From Streptomyces albireticuli (GTDB lineage: Bacteria; Actinomycetota; Actinomycetes; Streptomycetales; Streptomycetaceae), in contig NZ_CP021744.1 in the NCBI RefSeq assembly GCF_002192455.1, positions 372,001 to 436,000 of the forward strand: a stretch of DNA of 64,000 nt. The letters run 5' to 3'. A program made the translations under genes and the position numbers. Shown here one piece after another: positions 25,208 to 32,861 of the stretch; the stretch's first letter is position 1, and every line of letters starts with the position of its first letter. Below the pieces are notes generated by a model. It was not told the origin of the DNA, ran no database searches, and saw nothing but the letters and a program-made list of their open reading frames with translations.

Positions 25208-25879
25208 ATGACCACGAGCGCCGGACCCGGATCCGCCACCGCGTTCGCGGTGACCGCGTGGCGTGACCACGACCGCTCGGTGTGCCGGGTGCCCGGCATG
25301 GAGCTGGGCACCTTGGAGGTGCCCTCCGGACCCGTCGTCGACGGCGCGAACGCGCTCTTCGACGCCGGCGCCCGGCGGGTGGCCCTCCCCCGGCCGGTGG
25401 ACGTGACCGGCGCGACGGATCCCGCGTGGGCCGTCCGCGCGCTGAGCCTGATCGGCGCGCTCACCGGCCTGGCCGTCGCGGTCGACTGGCAGGCCCGTAT
25501 CGCCTCCGACGACCCGGACGCCTGGATACCGCTGAGCCATCTCCACCCTCCCGGCGCCCTGTCCGGACCCGCGGACGCGGAGGGTGCTCTGAGCCAGTGG
25601 CACGACAGCTTCTACCTCTGCAAGTGCGCCTACCGCAGGGGGCCCGGTTTCCTCCAGGTCCGCGACCGGCGCCGCAGGCAGCTGCGCCGGTTCACGATCG
25701 ACGACCCGGGCTACCGGCAGGCGATCGCCTCTCTTGCCGACGGGGCACAGGCCACCGCCGTGCCGCGCGCCGTGCTGGCCGATCTCCTCCAGGAGGAGCT
25801 CGCGATCGAGGTGGGCGACCACGTCTGGTGGGCTCCTTACCAGGTACGGCGCTGGCCGACGGCGGCACTGGTGATCTGA
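25208..25879 (+). CDS. DUF5825 family protein, RiPP operon partner
   Basis: A 223-residue protein with ATG 25208 behind GGAGGAGGAC. Sequence features include FAVTAWRDHDRSVCRVPGME, LDAG-type helices, LSHLHPPGALSGPADAEG and QWHDSFYLCKCAYRRGPGFL. DUF5825 proteins are found almost only next to RiPP-maturation radical SAM proteins of the type encoded upstream. The role is unknown; it may recognise the leader or support the maturase. A perfect hairpin terminator follows, closing the three-gene operon. Confidence 0.88.
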   Translation: MTTSAGPGSATAFAVTAWRDHDRSVCRVPGMELGTLEVPSGPVVDGANALFDAGARRVALPRPVDVTGATDPAWAVRALSLIGALTGLAVAVDWQARIASDDPDAWIPLSHLHPPGALSGPADAEGALSQWHDSFYLCKCAYRRGPGFLQVRDRRRRQLRRFTIDDPGYRQAIASLADGAQATAVPRAVLADLLQEELAIEVGDHVWWAPYQVRRWPTAALVI

Positions 25880-25912
25880 CGCGCGGCGGCCGCTGCCGGG
25901 CGTACGGCGAAG

Positions 25913-25943
25913 GGGGCGGCGCGACGAGCTGTCGCGCCGCCCC
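25913..25943 (+). terminator. Terminator of the RiPP operon
   Basis: GGGGCGGCGCGAC (25913-25925) pairs perfectly with 25931-25943 around a GAGCT loop, 34 bp after the DUF5825 stop. Confidence 0.75.
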
Positions 25944-26105
25944 GCGCCGTGAGTCCTGGCCGTCATGTCAGGGGAGGCGGGGCACGACAAGGCACGACAA
26001 AGGAAGATGTAACACCCATGTAACCGTGCGGCCATGACACCCCGTGGCGGAAGTGCCGGTGTTAGCTTGTGACCTCTTGTCCCACTGGACGCCACGGAGG
26101 AAATC

Positions 26106-26615
26106 GTGCGCAGAGCAGCACAGTTCACGGGGGCGGCGCTGGTCGCCGCTGTGCTGATGACCGGTTGCGGCAGCGGCGGCGGCGACAAGGACGGCGGGAA
26201 GAAGGAGGCCGGTGCTCCGTCGGCCGCTCCCTCCTCACCGGCGCGGGGCGGGGTCCCTGACAGCAAGGGCGGGAGCTCGCTCGACGGCGTCTACGCCGCG
26301 CGGTCCGCCGACGGCCCCGTCGGCCTGTCCGTCCACCAGGGCAAGGCCGCCCTCTACGCCGACAGCGGCAAGCGTGCCTGCACCGGCACCGTCGGCGTGG
26401 ACAGGAAGCCGGTGACGTTCGCCCTCACCTGCGCCGACGGCAACACCGACCGCGCCTCGGGCAAGGTCGAGCGCGCGGACGGCAAGGCCCTGGTCGTCTC
26501 CTGGGCCAATGGCGGGAAGGACACCTTCTCGCGGACGGGTGACGCCTCCCAGCTGCCCGACCCGGCCAAGCTCGGCGGTGGCGGGCTGCCCGCGCCGACG
26601 AAGCTCGGCGGCTGA
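26106..26615 (+). CDS. Small lipoprotein
   Basis: A 169-residue exported lipoprotein; GTG 26106 follows GGAGGAAATC. The signal peptide ends in a lipobox, VLMTGCGSG, with the lipidated Cys near residue 21. A Gly/Lys/Pro linker then leads to a small beta-rich domain (LDGVYAARSADGPVGLSVHQ, RACTGTVGVDRKPVTFALTC) with paired Cys, and a Gly/Pro tail. It has the look of a cell-surface binding protein of unknown ligand. It is monocistronic. Confidence 0.88.
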   Translation: MRRAAQFTGAALVAAVLMTGCGSGGGDKDGGKKEAGAPSAAPSSPARGGVPDSKGGSSLDGVYAARSADGPVGLSVHQGKAALYADSGKRACTGTVGVDRKPVTFALTCADGNTDRASGKVERADGKALVVSWANGGKDTFSRTGDASQLPDPAKLGGGGLPAPTKLGG

Positions 26616-26717
26616 GCCCGGAGCCTGTCGCCGACGGGCGGCCCTCCGGGTTCACCGGCATCCAGGGCAACACCGGAACCCGGGCGACCTGTCCTCACGG
26701 ACCTGCCGCCCTCGGGT

Positions 26718-27257
26718 TCATCGGCCCAGCGTGAGGGTGTACCGGTCCATGAAGTAGCTCGTGCCGGTCGCACCGATGACGAACGTACCGGCCTGGGCGG
26801 CGCCCTCGTCCCGCGCACCGGCACCGGCGAATTCCCCGCTGTCGACCCGGCCGTTGCCGACGGATCCGGCGGGACCCGTGGTGCCGCCGGAGAGCCTCGT
26901 GAACGTCCTGTCCATCGTGAGGTGCGACTTCTTTCCCGTCTCGAAGCTGATGGTGTCCGAGGTTCTCGTCCCGGTCGCCGATCCACCGCCGCCGGTGACA
27001 GAGCCCGACATGACGATGGCGGCGGCCTGCTCCTGCCCACCGGGCTCCGTGCACAGGAGCTTGCCGCGACCGGACGCCCTCCCTCCGGGAACGTCGACGA
27101 CTTGCATGTCGATCTGGCCGACGCAGTGCAGAACCGTGGCGAACGCCCGGTCGTCGGCGGTGGCCGGATCCGCGCCGGTGGCGGTCAGCGGGAGCGAGAG
27201 AAGTCCCGCGACGGTGACAGCTCCGGCGATCAGGCGGCGGGCTGAGACTGGGAGCAT
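26718..27257 (-). CDS. Secreted hypothetical protein
   Basis: A 179-residue protein with a signal peptide (ARRLIAGAVTVAGLLSLPL, cleavage near TATGADPATA). The mature part is Gly/Thr-rich and beta-like, with VLHCVGQIDMQVVDVPGG, GRGKLLCTEPGG (one Cys pair) and IGATGTSYFMDRYTLTLGR at the end. No enzymatic motif is seen. It is convergent with the lipoprotein gene, with about 100 bp between the stops. Confidence 0.85.
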   Translation of the reverse strand: MLPVSARRLIAGAVTVAGLLSLPLTATGADPATADDRAFATVLHCVGQIDMQVVDVPGGRASGRGKLLCTEPGGQEQAAAIVMSGSVTGGGGSATGTRTSDTISFETGKKSHLTMDRTFTRLSGGTTGPAGSVGNGRVDSGEFAGAGARDEGAAQAGTFVIGATGTSYFMDRYTLTLGR

Positions 27258-27532
27258 GGGCGGGCCCTCCTTCGTCCGGGCGCGCCCCGGGCACGCGGCA
27301 GCGGCCGGGACGCTCGGGTGAGACGGAGGTGCGCACCATCCACTCCGGAGTGTGCTCCTGTTACCCCTGATATCGGAATCACTCGTTCAGGTGAGATGGT
27401 CGCGTGTCATCGACATCGGCACGGTCGCTCCCCCGCCGAAAATGTTCAGCGGACCGCCGGCCAGGGCCCGTACGATCCCCCGGAAACAGGTATCGGGAAC
27501 AGGAAACACACGCGAGCAGGAGGCTCTCAGCC

Positions 27533-27919
27533 TTGTATCTCAATCCGGTCCGGCACATCACGTTCGACGCCCACGACCCGCTCGCGCAGGCCAGGTTCTG
27601 GGCAGAGGTCACCGGCTACACGGTCGAGGAGGAGCCCGGCGACGACGACGTGGTCATCGAGCCGCCTCGGCCCGGCGTCCCGGGGCTGCTGTTCATCCGG
27701 GTCGGGGAAGGCAAGACCGCCAAGAACCGGGTCCACCTCGACATCCAGCCGACCGGCGCCCGCGACGCCGAGGTGGAGCGGCTCCTGGGGCTCGGCGCGA
27801 CGGTCCACGAGGACCACCGCAGGCCGGACGGCGGCGGCTGGGTCACGATGCTCGACCCCGAGGGGAACGAGTTCTGCGTGGAACGCAGCCCGGCCGAACG
27901 CGAGCTGATGACGGGTTAG
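27533..27919 (+). CDS. VOC family protein
   Basis: A 128-residue glyoxalase-like protein. The start is taken as TTG 27533 because AGGAGG lies 11 bases before it and the fold begins there (LYLNPVRHITFDAHDPLAQA). GKTAKNRVHLDIQPTGARDA and MLDPEGNEFCVERSP are strong family marks. An upstream in-frame ATG at 27404 would add an Arg/Pro-rich tail without similarity. Ligand unknown. It shares layout with the protein at 10834. Confidence 0.88.
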   Translation: MYLNPVRHITFDAHDPLAQARFWAEVTGYTVEEEPGDDDVVIEPPRPGVPGLLFIRVGEGKTAKNRVHLDIQPTGARDAEVERLLGLGATVHEDHRRPDGGGWVTMLDPEGNEFCVERSPAERELMTG

Positions 27920-28037
27920 CGCCCGGCGGCACCGCGCTGCCGGGGACCGGCCGGGGGGCGAGTGGCGGCCCGGGACGTGGTGTCCGGCCGTCGCGGGACC
28001 CCGCGAAGTCCGGCCGCTCCCCCACGGGGCCACGGCC

Positions 28038-28061
28038 GCGCGGCGGCCGAGGCCGCCGCGC
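28038..28061. terminator. Hairpin between convergent VOC and AraC genes
   Basis: GCGCGGCGGCC (28038-28048) and GGCCGCCGCGC (28051-28061) form an inverted repeat separated by GA, so a 10-bp stem with a 4-base loop is likely. It sits between two convergent stops. Confidence 0.5.
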
Positions 28062-28079
28062 GCCGCCGCTCAGGGCGCC

Positions 28080-28946
28080 TCAGAGCGCCGTGCGCTCCAC
28101 GGGTATCCACAGCTCCGCGTCCGCCTGCGCCGCGTCCCGCGACAGCCGGGTCCGCAGGATCTCGGGCCCGGGCCGGCTCCGGTAGGGGTTGGACGGGAAC
28201 CACTGCGTGAACACGTCCCGCCACAGGTACTGGAGCGCCTGCGGAAACGGCCCCGTGTTCTCGAAGACGGCCCAGGTGCCGGCCGGGACGGTGAGCGCGT
28301 CCATGTCCTCGGGTACGGCGGCCCCGGTCACCACCCCGTGGTAGTAGTCGAGTTCGGTGCCCTCGGCCCGGCTCGGGTCGAGGTTGTCGCTCACCCCGAC
28401 GATCCCTCGCGGCTCCTGGTCGGACAGGCCCTCGACGCGCCGCAGCGTCTCCTTGCCGATGCCCCGGATGAAGTCGGCGATGGCCGGGTTCACCCCCTCG
28501 TGCACGAGGGGGACGCGTACCTTCCTTCCGGCCACACGGAACTCCTCCTTCTCCACGACCCGATATCGCATGCTGCTGCTCCCTTCGACAGTGAGGCGGA
28601 AGGACAACCGCGACTGGCACCGCAGGCTCGCACCGGACCGTCTGGCCTCGGCGGGACCGACGCCGTGCATGACGCGGAACGCACGCGCGAACGCCTCCCC
28701 CGACGTGTAGCCGTACCGCACCGCGACCTCCAGCAGCGTCCGCTCACCGGCCAGCACCTCGGCGCCGGCGACCGTGAGCCGCCTGCGCCGGACGTACTCC
28801 GACAGCGGGATCCCCGCCAGCGCGGAGAACAGCCGCCGGAAGTGGTACTCCGACGTCGCCACGATCCGTGCCAGGTCGGCCACGTCGATCCGTTCGTCGA
28901 GGTGGCGCTCGATGTGTTCCATGGCCTGGTTGAGCCGCTCCAGCAC
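28080..28946 (-). CDS. AraC family regulator with GyrI-like effector domain
   Basis: A 288-residue regulator with an N-terminal AraC double helix-turn-helix: LNQAMEHIERHLDERIDVAD, HFRRLFSALAGIPLSEYVRR, and AVRYGYTSGEAFARAFR near residue 75-90. The C-terminal 155 residues are a GyrI-like/effector-binding domain (RVPLVHEGVNPAIADFIRGI, GTWAVFENTGPFPQALQYLW, AELWIPV). This is the Rob/SoxS-like architecture that responds to small hydrophobic ligands. No obvious target sits next to it; it may control the MscS gene upstream or act elsewhere. Confidence 0.93.
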   Translation of the reverse strand: MLERLNQAMEHIERHLDERIDVADLARIVATSEYHFRRLFSALAGIPLSEYVRRRRLTVAGAEVLAGERTLLEVAVRYGYTSGEAFARAFRVMHGVGPAEARRSGASLRCQSRLSFRLTVEGSSSMRYRVVEKEEFRVAGRKVRVPLVHEGVNPAIADFIRGIGKETLRRVEGLSDQEPRGIVGVSDNLDPSRAEGTELDYYHGVVTGAAVPEDMDALTVPAGTWAVFENTGPFPQALQYLWRDVFTQWFPSNPYRSRPGPEILRTRLSRDAAQADAELWIPVERTAL

Positions 28947-29070
28947 CGCGGTCTCCTTCCCTTTCGCTCACTCACGTTAGGAGGAGCCGCCCTTGCCGGA
29001 CCCGACATCCTGTGCCCGTTCCTGTCGGGTGCGGCGCCTTCGCCCCGTGGGGCGGGATCACCGCGCGGAT

Positions 29071-30168
29071 TCAGCCCGCCGTGCCGACGCGGTCCGGTGC
29101 GGTGTCCAGGGACGGGCGCGGGTGCGGGACCGTGGGGTCGGTGGTCGACTGGAGGGAGACCGTCCGGGCCGGGGAGGGGATCCGGATGCCCTCGGCGCGG
29201 TACCGCTGGTGCAGGCGCTTGATGAATTCGTGCTTTATGCGGTACTTGTCGCTGTACTCGCCGACCCCGAGCACCACCGTGAAGCCGATCCGGGAGTCCC
29301 CGAACGTGTGGAAGCGGACGGCGGGCTCGTGGTCCGGGACGGCGCCGGTGACGTCCTTCATCACGCTCGCGACGACCTCGTTGGTGATCCGTTCCACCTG
29401 GTCCAGGTCGCTGTCGTAGGAGACGCCCACCTGCACCGTGACGGACAGCTTCTGCTCGGGCCGGGTGAAGTTGGTCATGTTCGTGCCGGCGAGCTTGGCG
29501 TTCGGGATGATGACCAGGTTGTTGGAGAGCTCCTCCACCACCGTGTTGCGCCAGTTGATGTCGCGGACGTAGCCCTCCTCACCGCTGCTGAGACGTATGT
29601 AGTCGCCGGGCTGCACCGTCTTCGAGACGAGGATGTGCACGCCCGCGAAGAGGTTGGCCAGGGTGTCCTTCAGGGCCAGGGCGATGGCCAGACCGCCCAC
29701 GCCGAGGGCGGTGAGCAGCGGGGCGATGGAGATGCCGAGGGTCTCCAGGACGATCAGGAAACCCATCGCCAGCACCGCGACGCGCGTGATGTTGACGAAT
29801 ATCGTGGCCGATCCGGCGATGCTCGATCTGGACTGCGCCACGGACCGCGCCAGGCCGCCGATCACCCGGGCGGCGGTGACCGTGGCGATCAGGATGACCA
29901 CGGTCGTCAGCACCCCGCTGACGATGTTCCCGACCTGACGGGTCAGCGGGAGGGCGGCGGCCGCCGCCCCCACCCCGCCCGCCACCGCGGACCAGGGGGC
30001 GAGCGTGCGCAGCACGTCGACGATGATGTCGTCCCCGCCCCAGCGCGTGCGCGCGGCCCGCACACCGAGCCAGCGCAGGATCACCCGCAGCACGAGGGCC
30101 ATGGCCAGGCCCGCGGCCAGCGCGATGCCGGCGACGATGATGTCGTGCAGTGTCAGAGCCCGGGTCAT
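29071..30168 (-). CDS. Mechanosensitive ion channel protein, MscS family
   Basis: A 365-residue MscS-type channel that opens under membrane tension to release solutes. Hydrophobic segments lie near 8-30, 58-75, 83-105 and 125-150, and then the pore helix follows: APLLTALGVGGLAIALALKD, rich in small residues as in MscS TM3. The cytoplasmic beta domain follows with PGDYIRLSSGEEGYVRDINW and NNLVIIPNAKLAGTNMTNF. A charged, Pro/Thr-rich C-terminal tail ends the protein. Monocistronic. Confidence 0.93.
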   Translation of the reverse strand: MTRALTLHDIIVAGIALAAGLAMALVLRVILRWLGVRAARTRWGGDDIIVDVLRTLAPWSAVAGGVGAAAAALPLTRQVGNIVSGVLTTVVILIATVTAARVIGGLARSVAQSRSSIAGSATIFVNITRVAVLAMGFLIVLETLGISIAPLLTALGVGGLAIALALKDTLANLFAGVHILVSKTVQPGDYIRLSSGEEGYVRDINWRNTVVEELSNNLVIIPNAKLAGTNMTNFTRPEQKLSVTVQVGVSYDSDLDQVERITNEVVASVMKDVTGAVPDHEPAVRFHTFGDSRIGFTVVLGVGEYSDKYRIKHEFIKRLHQRYRAEGIRIPSPARTVSLQSTTDPTVPHPRPSLDTAPDRVGTAG

Positions 30169-30479
30169 CGGTGCCCCCCTGCCGTCACGGAGAGCGCTGC
30201 GGCGGCGCCGTACGCCGCCGGAAGCCCGAAGTAATGATTCGTCACCTTGTACCTGCCTGTCCCCACGGATCGTGATCGCGCCTGGCCACGGGGGTCTCCA
30301 GGCCGCGAGAAGTCATCCTGCCGCACGCCCGTTTCGCCCTCGCACACCCGGGTGGTCCATGGCCGGGAACCGCCGGTCCTCTCGCACCACGGAAAGATGA
30401 TCTTCGCCGGACGGGAGGGCCGGGGATGTTCGCGGTGATCCGTCGGTGGCGGCTCGGGCAGCCGCCCCGCCGCGCCGGA
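30169..30479. other. 311-bp intergenic region
   Basis: Lies between the start of the MscS gene and the end of the YdcF gene, both on the minus strand. It should contain the MscS promoter. A 60-codon minus frame at 30165-30347 has no ribosome site or recognisable sequence. No repeat or clear terminator is seen. Confidence 0.4.
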
Positions 30480-31493
30480 TCAGGCGATCAGCCAGACGAA
30501 CAGGCCCATGAGGGCGAGCAGCCCGCAGACGGTGAAGTTGACGAGTTTGTGCTGGAGGAAGACCGCGACGAACTCGCGGATGGTCGCGCTCGGCCAGAAG
30601 TACGCGGCCGTCGGCGAGCCCACGACCTGACCGTTGACGCCGGTCTTCCGTGCCATCAGGGCGGCCCGGAAGGCGTGGAAGTTGTTGGTGACGATCACAC
30701 AGGAGTAGTCGCTCCGGGCCGCCGCCATGATGGCCTTGCTGTATTCGAGGTTCTCCTCCGTGGTGCGGGAGCGGTCCTCGCGCCGCACGTGCTCGGCGGG
30801 GAAGCCGCGCTCGGTGAGGTAGTCGGCCATGGCGTGGGACTCGGGGAGCCGCTCGTCGGGGCCCTGGCCGCCGGAGGTGAGGAGCACGGGCGGCCTGCCG
30901 CGCGCGGCCTGCGCCTCGTAGACCTTACGCCCGCGCTCCAGGCGGCTGGCCAGCAGCGGCGGGACGCGCTCACCGCCGATGAGGCCGGAACCGAGCACCA
31001 CCACGAAGTCGACGTTCCGGCGCGGCTGGAGGCGGCCGTAGAGGAAGGCGTAGCCGATGAAGCAGAAGAAGAGGAACGAGACGTAGCCGACGATGAGCAG
31101 GGTGGTGCCGGCGACGGCCGCGAGGGCGACGGAGCGGGTGGCGGCCGCGGCGAAGAGCAGGCCGATGACTCCGAAGATGCCGAGCCCGCAGAGGAAGGAG
31201 AGGAGGTTCGCCGGGCTGCGGCCCTCCTTGCGGATCATTTTGACGCCGTTGGCCAGGAGGAAGACCGGCAGGACCAGGGCGCCGAGGAAGGGGATCAGGA
31301 GCAGCGCCGCGACGAGCCACTCCAGGTAGGGGCGGCCGTGCTCCCCGGCGGTGTCGGCGAGCCGCAGCAAGGCGAAGAACAGGGATATGACGGCGAGTCC
31401 GAGGTAGACGGCGTTGCTGAACCGCCGGCGGTCGCGTAGCACGCCGATACCGAAGAGGACGAGGAACAGTACTGCTGGGGCGTAGACGATCAC
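30480..31493 (-). CDS. YdcF family membrane protein (DUF218)
   Basis: A 337-residue protein from GTG 31493. About 165 residues of membrane helices at the N-terminus (MIVYAPAVLFLVLFGIGVLR onward) precede a DUF218 domain: NVDFVVVLGSGLIGGERVPP, RGRPPVLLTSGGQGPDERLP, EDRSRTTEENLEYSKAI and VTNNFHAFRAALMARKTGV. A last helix (LLALMGLFVWLIA) closes the protein. The SanA/YdcF/ElyC group influences envelope permeability or lipid-carrier recycling. The same frame runs open far upstream, but that part has no coding character. Confidence 0.9.
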   Translation of the reverse strand: MIVYAPAVLFLVLFGIGVLRDRRRFSNAVYLGLAVISLFFALLRLADTAGEHGRPYLEWLVAALLLIPFLGALVLPVFLLANGVKMIRKEGRSPANLLSFLCGLGIFGVIGLLFAAAATRSVALAAVAGTTLLIVGYVSFLFFCFIGYAFLYGRLQPRRNVDFVVVLGSGLIGGERVPPLLASRLERGRKVYEAQAARGRPPVLLTSGGQGPDERLPESHAMADYLTERGFPAEHVRREDRSRTTEENLEYSKAIMAAARSDYSCVIVTNNFHAFRAALMARKTGVNGQVVGSPTAAYFWPSATIREFVAVFLQHKLVNFTVCGLLALMGLFVWLIA

Positions 31494-31774
31494 GCCCGAA
31501 TCGTACGCATCACGGCCGTGGGGTCCGTAGTGCGCAGTGCCGCGGGTACCGTGCGCGGGCGGCTCCGGCCGCGCGGCGGGTGCCGGGGCGCGGCAGGGAG
31601 GGCGGCCGTGGCCGGGCTGCCGGCCGGCTTCCGAAGTCCGGCGTAGCGACGGGGCGTCGGCGTGGGCGTGGGCCGCGATCCGTGAGCCCCCCTTGTGGGC
31701 CCTGTGTACCTGTCCCCCGTCCTGTTCTCCTGGGGAGGGGACGCAGACGGCACGCGGGGTCGGGAGGCCGGCAG

Positions 31775-32158
31775 ATGACGAGGATCGTCCGGAAGGCGCT
31801 GACATCGGCTCGTGGGGCTCACCCGGGGGGCGCGCTGCGGTGGCTGGGCGCGCTGGCTCCCGCTGTCGCGCCGTTGCTCGTGGACATCGTTCCTGTGTGG
31901 GCGGCCGTCGTCGCCCTGACGCTGATCGCCTCGGCGGCCGTCGGCACCGGGCGGCCGGACCGGCGTCGGGGCACGGGGGAACGCACCGGTACCGCGCCAC
32001 GGCCGGACGAGTCGCACCGTCCCGCCCGGCCTCTGGCCCGCCGGATCCGTTCGTCGCGTCGCGCGGCTCTGGCCGACCGGCCGGACCGGCGGTGCCGGCC
32101 GCCTCGCCGGGCCCCGACCGTACGGCGTGAGGCGGCGGGCCGACGGCCGCGGCGGTAG
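31775..32158 (+). CDS. Small membrane protein with basic tail
   Basis: A 127-residue protein whose ATG 31775 follows GGGAGG at 7 bases. The N-terminus MTRIVRKALTSARGAHPGGA leads to one or two hydrophobic helices (ALAPAVAPLLVDIVPVWAA, VVALTLIASAAVG), then an Arg/Pro-rich tail of 65 residues that may bind nucleic acid or lipid headgroups. A hairpin at 32168-32195 right after the stop supports a real transcription unit. No family is recognised. Confidence 0.55.
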   Translation: MTRIVRKALTSARGAHPGGALRWLGALAPAVAPLLVDIVPVWAAVVALTLIASAAVGTGRPDRRRGTGERTGTAPRPDESHRPARPLARRIRSSRRAALADRPDRRCRPPRRAPTVRREAAGRRPRR

Positions 32159-32167
32159 GCGCTGTCG

Positions 32168-32195
32168 GGCACGGGCGAGTACGTACGCCCGTGCC
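32168..32195 (+). terminator. Hairpin terminator
   Basis: GGCACGGGCG (32168-32177) pairs exactly with CGCCCGTGCC (32186-32195) around an 8-base loop, 10 bp after the stop of the small membrane protein gene. Confidence 0.6.
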
Positions 32196-32326
32196 GTGAC
32201 CTGACGGGTCGGACGTATACGCCGGGCGCCGCGGCGGACCCGCGGGTGTCCGGGCCGGGGCGGCTCCCGGCCCGGGTGTCGGCGTCCCCCGGCCCGCCCC
32301 TCCCCCGGTGTCCTTCCGGCCTGTTC

Positions 32327-32671
32327 TCAAGGAGTGGAGCAGACTGCCACAGCCCTCACGCTCCGCTCCGAAGTGCTGACGTCGGTGGTGGACACACTCC
32401 AGTGGGACGTCACGGACGGAGGGCTCGCGGTGGTGAAGGGGCGCGCACCGGTGCCGGACGCGCCTCCCCTCGCCGGGTCCTGACCGGCCGAGCAGGTCAC
32501 GGACAGGCCGAAGGACTTGCCGGTGGCCACGGAGACCTGGGAGTGCGATGCCGCGGGCCCCGACCCGGCGGGTGCCGGGGCCGTGGTGCCGTGGACCCAG
32601 GCCGAGGCGGCGGCCGCGCCGACGGTGAACACCAGAGCGACCACCAGGGCGGGGAGTCGGAAGGGTTTCAT
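32327..32671 (-). CDS. Small secreted protein of unknown function
   Basis: A 114-residue protein with ATG 32671 behind GAGAGGTCGAG. The start MKPFRLPALVVALVFTVGAA is a signal peptide with cleavage near AASA. The mature part is Ala/Ser/Thr-rich with two Cys (SVTCSAGQDP and VAVCSTP), which may form one disulfide. No homologue is recognised. It lies 190 bp downstream of the large HEAT-like gene on the same strand and could be transcribed separately. Confidence 0.6.
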   Translation of the reverse strand: MKPFRLPALVVALVFTVGAAAASAWVHGTTAPAPAGSGPAASHSQVSVATGKSFGLSVTCSAGQDPARGGASGTGARPFTTASPPSVTSHWSVSTTDVSTSERSVRAVAVCSTP

Positions 32672-32861
32672 CTCGACCTCTCAAACCTCGCGAGTGCCTC
32701 GGGCCTCTGGCATGCCCGTCGCGGCGGCGCCGATCCGCCGACTCACTCGTTCAGCGCAGGGAAGGAAGGATTCTTCCTCCTCTAAGGGGTGGTGCGTCAC
32801 CGCGCGCCGAGGGGGGAGCCGGCCGCAACCGGCTCCCCCTCCCGGCAGGCCCGGGCGACCG

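Noticed and set aside
30165..30347. A 60-codon minus-strand frame upstream of the MscS gene
   Set aside because: No ribosome site and no recognisable sequence; more likely a leader region.
31494..32684. Long N-terminal extension of the YdcF frame
   Set aside because: The sequence before GTG 31493 is Arg/Pro-rich and lacks similarity, and it covers other likely genes; the membrane domain starts at MIVYAPAV.
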